In this document: one piece after another, positions 4,925 to 6,727 of the stretch
Layout: the number at the start of each line of letters is the position of its first letter
Position numbering within the stretch: position 1 is the stretch's first letter
Assembly (NCBI GenBank): GCA_002171765.1
Contig: NHDN01000007.1
Location: 24,971 to 31,697, forward strand
Direction of reading: 5' to 3'
Length of the DNA: 6,727 nt
Source: Verrucomicrobia bacterium TMED60
Lineage (GTDB): Bacteria > Verrucomicrobiota > Verrucomicrobiae > Opitutales > MB11C04
Notes under the pieces: generated by a model
Database searches by the model: none
What the model was told of the DNA's origin: nothing
What the model saw: only the letters and a program-made list of their open reading frames with translations
Position numbers and translations under genes: made by a program

Positions 4925-6727
4925 TTACCTAGAGGTGGAGACGGCTTCCGCATACTCCAATTCGCCGGTGTTTCCATTGTAGTATTGAAAGACCACCTGA
5001 GGATGAGGGTAGGCTACCCAGCGCTCATCTCCCAGTTTCTTGGGCATGTTGAAGACATTATTAATCTGAACCACCGCGTAGTAGGGGTAGAGTCGTTCCA
5101 AGCGTTCCAAGTCTGGTAGAATGTAGGAACTCCAGCGAATATCGCATTCCCGGGGGCCAAATTTGAAGATGCCGGTGGCGGGTCGGTCCATTTCATCATT
5201 TTTGGGCACATGGTTGACGCTGTTATGGGGACCGCAGCAAAATTCCCAGACATTTTCGGTGATTTTGATGGCGAAGCTGTTATGGAGGTCACCGGTCATA
5301 ACAAAGACTTTTTTCCCCATTTTTTCCCATTCTTTGATTAGTATTTCCCGTTCGTCAAAAAAAGCAGTCCAAGCTTCCTCCTTATTGGCCGCTGCTTCAA
5401 ACCCACCCGCTCCGCTGTGGGGAATCATAAAGGGAACGGATGAGATCACGAAGAAGAAATCAGCATCACTTTCCCTCATTGATTTTAGCAACCAATCGCG
5501 TTGAGTTTTACCAAGCATGGAGAGCCCTTTCTTTCCCCGGTCTGAGGTGTCATGCATGTCTCGGGATCCCCGGGTATCGAGCAAAAAGTATTCACAGTTA
5601 CTTACCTTGAAACTGGCATAACTCCTGCGACCGATGGAGTAGGTTACTTCATCAGATACTTTGGCCGGCATGTGCAGTTGGAGCGTATTCTTGTCGACCA
5701 CCTTTTCAATGTCATAGACATAGGAATTGGGATGACCGAGGGAGAGGTCATCATAAGTCAGATCATTGACTCCTGCCTGCGGAGTATTCCAATGAACATG
5801 GAGGTTCAACATCTCGTCGAGGGGAAGCTTGGAAAAGTCGGTGGAGAGATCCGTGAGCAAATTACTGTCTTTTTTCATCTGGCCTCGCCCGAAATGAACG
5901 GGGTGGTCGAAAGCAACCGGATTGGCCCAGCCGAGGTAATCATAAAAAGCTTGGGTGCCGACATCCCGGAAAACAGCCCGGCGGTCGCGGCGACCAGCGG
6001 TGGCAGCGCCCCAGATGTCATTGACCAATTCATGGTCGTCAAAAGTGAAATAACTAGGGACATTCCGATGCCATTGGGAGAGTGAAATTCCCCGGCTTAA
6101 ATAAAGCCTGTAATTTTCCCAGACCCCTACAACCGTGGGCATAAGGTTGACCACCGGGGGGATTTCTTCGATTCCCGCACGCAAGCGCCATGCTTCCACT
6201 GGATATTCCCGTAATTCTTCGTAAAGCCAGTCCCCATTCATGATATGAAAATGGGTTTTATCGGCCCAGTCCTGATTCAGGTTTTCATAGGTCTTGGAAC
6301 GGTGTCCGTTTCCATGCCTAGGGTTTTGATTGGCACAGGATCCAATCTGGAAGCGGAAATTAAAGAGTCCCTCCGGGTTATGTTCTTTATTCCGGGTTTG
6401 TTCCGCACTGGGCAGGGTAAGGAAGGAACCGGGTAGGCCATGGGGGCGGCCGTTGACCTGGATTTGATAGTGATAACGCTGATCGGGAGATAGGTTTTCA
6501 AGGGTCGCATACCCGGTGTTGTCATTCTCAATTTTGGTATCAGCGGATTTGGAAATCAGGTCGAGCTTAGCTTCCTCGGTTCCGTAAAGTACTTGGAATT
6601 CTCCTGAGTCAGAAGTCCGAGCCCAGACACGGATCGAAGAAGAGGTCGGGTGACCCAGCATCGGACCATGGGTTAATCTGATCGGATCACGGGCGGCATC
6701 AAGCGAACTCATTAGTAATGTAACGAC
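4925..6727 (-). CDS. PhoD-like metallophosphatase (alkaline phosphatase D family), N-terminus probably cut off by the window edge
   Basis: Counting from the first in-window ATG (6712) gives 595 residues; the frame stays open through five more codons (VVTLL) to the edge. These plus MSSLDAA look like the end of a signal peptide, so the real start is probably outside. An Fn3-like PhoD_N domain covers about 12-100 (LTHGPMLGHP, SIRVWARTS). The metallophosphatase domain follows, with GSC at 124-126, NGDW at 159-162, FDDHELVND at 224-232, LLDTRGSRD at 378-386 and GDLHNS at 474-479; the Asp and His residues are candidate metal ligands. PhoD enzymes are secreted phosphomonoesterases or phosphodiesterases using Fe/Ca centres; substrate choice here is not predictable. 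A stretch at about 265-368, between the DDHE and LDTR motifs, appears to be an added subdomain. The gene stands alone, convergent with the DUF393 gene. No regulatory site such as a Pho box can be assessed because the upstream region is missing. Confidence 0.93.
   Translation of the reverse strand, partial: VVTLLMSSLDAARDPIRLTHGPMLGHPTSSSIRVWARTSDSGEFQVLYGTEEAKLDLISKSADTKIENDNTGYATLENLSPDQRYHYQIQVNGRPHGLPGSFLTLPSAEQTRNKEHNPEGLFNFRFQIGSCANQNPRHGNGHRSKTYENLNQDWADKTHFHIMNGDWLYEELREYPVEAWRLRAGIEEIPPVVNLMPTVVGVWENYRLYLSRGISLSQWHRNVPSYFTFDDHELVNDIWGAATAGRRDRRAVFRDVGTQAFYDYLGWANPVAFDHPVHFGRGQMKKDSNLLTDLSTDFSKLPLDEMLNLHVHWNTPQAGVNDLTYDDLSLGHPNSYVYDIEKVVDKNTLQLHMPAKVSDEVTYSIGRRSYASFKVSNCEYFLLDTRGSRDMHDTSDRGKKGLSMLGKTQRDWLLKSMRESDADFFFVISSVPFMIPHSGAGGFEAAANKEEAWTAFFDEREILIKEWEKMGKKVFVMTGDLHNSFAIKITENVWEFCCGPHNSVNHVPKNDEMDRPATGIFKFGPRECDIRWSSYILPDLERLERLYPYYAVVQINNVFNMPKKLGDERWVAYPHPQVVFQYYNGNTGELEYAEAVSTSR

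Noticed and set aside
5552..6085. 177-codon open frame on the plus strand, opposite the PhoD-like gene
   Set aside because: It lies wholly antisense to a well-conserved coding region, and its translation shows no recognisable domain; it is a shadow frame.
1..6727. Mobile elements, CRISPR arrays, tRNA or rRNA genes, or a defence system
   Set aside because: No direct-repeat array, transposase, integrase or RNA-gene signature was seen. All the long frames belong to known families with metabolic or extracellular roles.

Overview
The window reads as ordinary bacterial chromosome, most likely from the Planctomycetota–Verrucomicrobiota (PVC) group. The main evidence is a DUF1549/DUF1553 gene directly followed by a DUF1501 gene, a pair greatly expanded in those phyla and uncommon elsewhere. 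A PhoD-like phosphatase and a DCC-family thiol oxidoreductase fit the same picture. Base composition looks moderate, somewhat AT-rich, and canonical Shine-Dalgarno sequences are scarce. The genus cannot be decided from this sequence.

Layout, left to right. (1) Positions 1-857, minus strand: the first 285 codons of a DUF1501 protein with a twin-arginine signal; the gene runs off the left edge. (2) 857-3253, minus: a complete 798-residue secreted DUF1549/DUF1553 protein. Its TGA stop shares one base with the DUF1501 ATG, so the two are almost certainly co-transcribed and translationally coupled. (3) 3254-3336: a short AT-rich gap holding an imperfect inverted repeat and a candidate promoter. 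(4) 3337-4380, minus: a zinc-type medium-chain dehydrogenase that keeps the catalytic zinc ligands and the NAD-binding fold but lacks the structural-zinc cysteines. (5) 4381-4420: a 40-base divergent promoter region. (6) 4421-4819, plus: a small DUF393 (DCC/YuxK-like) protein. (7) 4820-4924: a convergent gap with no recognisable gene or strong terminator. (8) 4925 to the right edge, minus: a PhoD-like metallophosphatase whose true N-terminus, probably a signal peptide, appears to lie outside the window.

How the genes work together. Only the DUF1549/DUF1553–DUF1501 pair is clearly a functional unit. Both proteins are predicted to be exported, and their biochemical role in the PVC group is not established. 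The PhoD-like enzyme probably also acts outside the cytoplasm. The dehydrogenase and the DUF393 protein are divergently transcribed and share a promoter region, but nothing in the sequence links them to one pathway. No tRNA, rRNA, CRISPR array, insertion sequence, integrase or attachment site was seen. I found no convincing new multi-gene system. The points most worth checking are the missing structural zinc site, two possible leaderless start sites with the same geometry, the minimal form of the DUF1549/DUF1553 protein, and the family-specific insertion in the PhoD-like enzyme.
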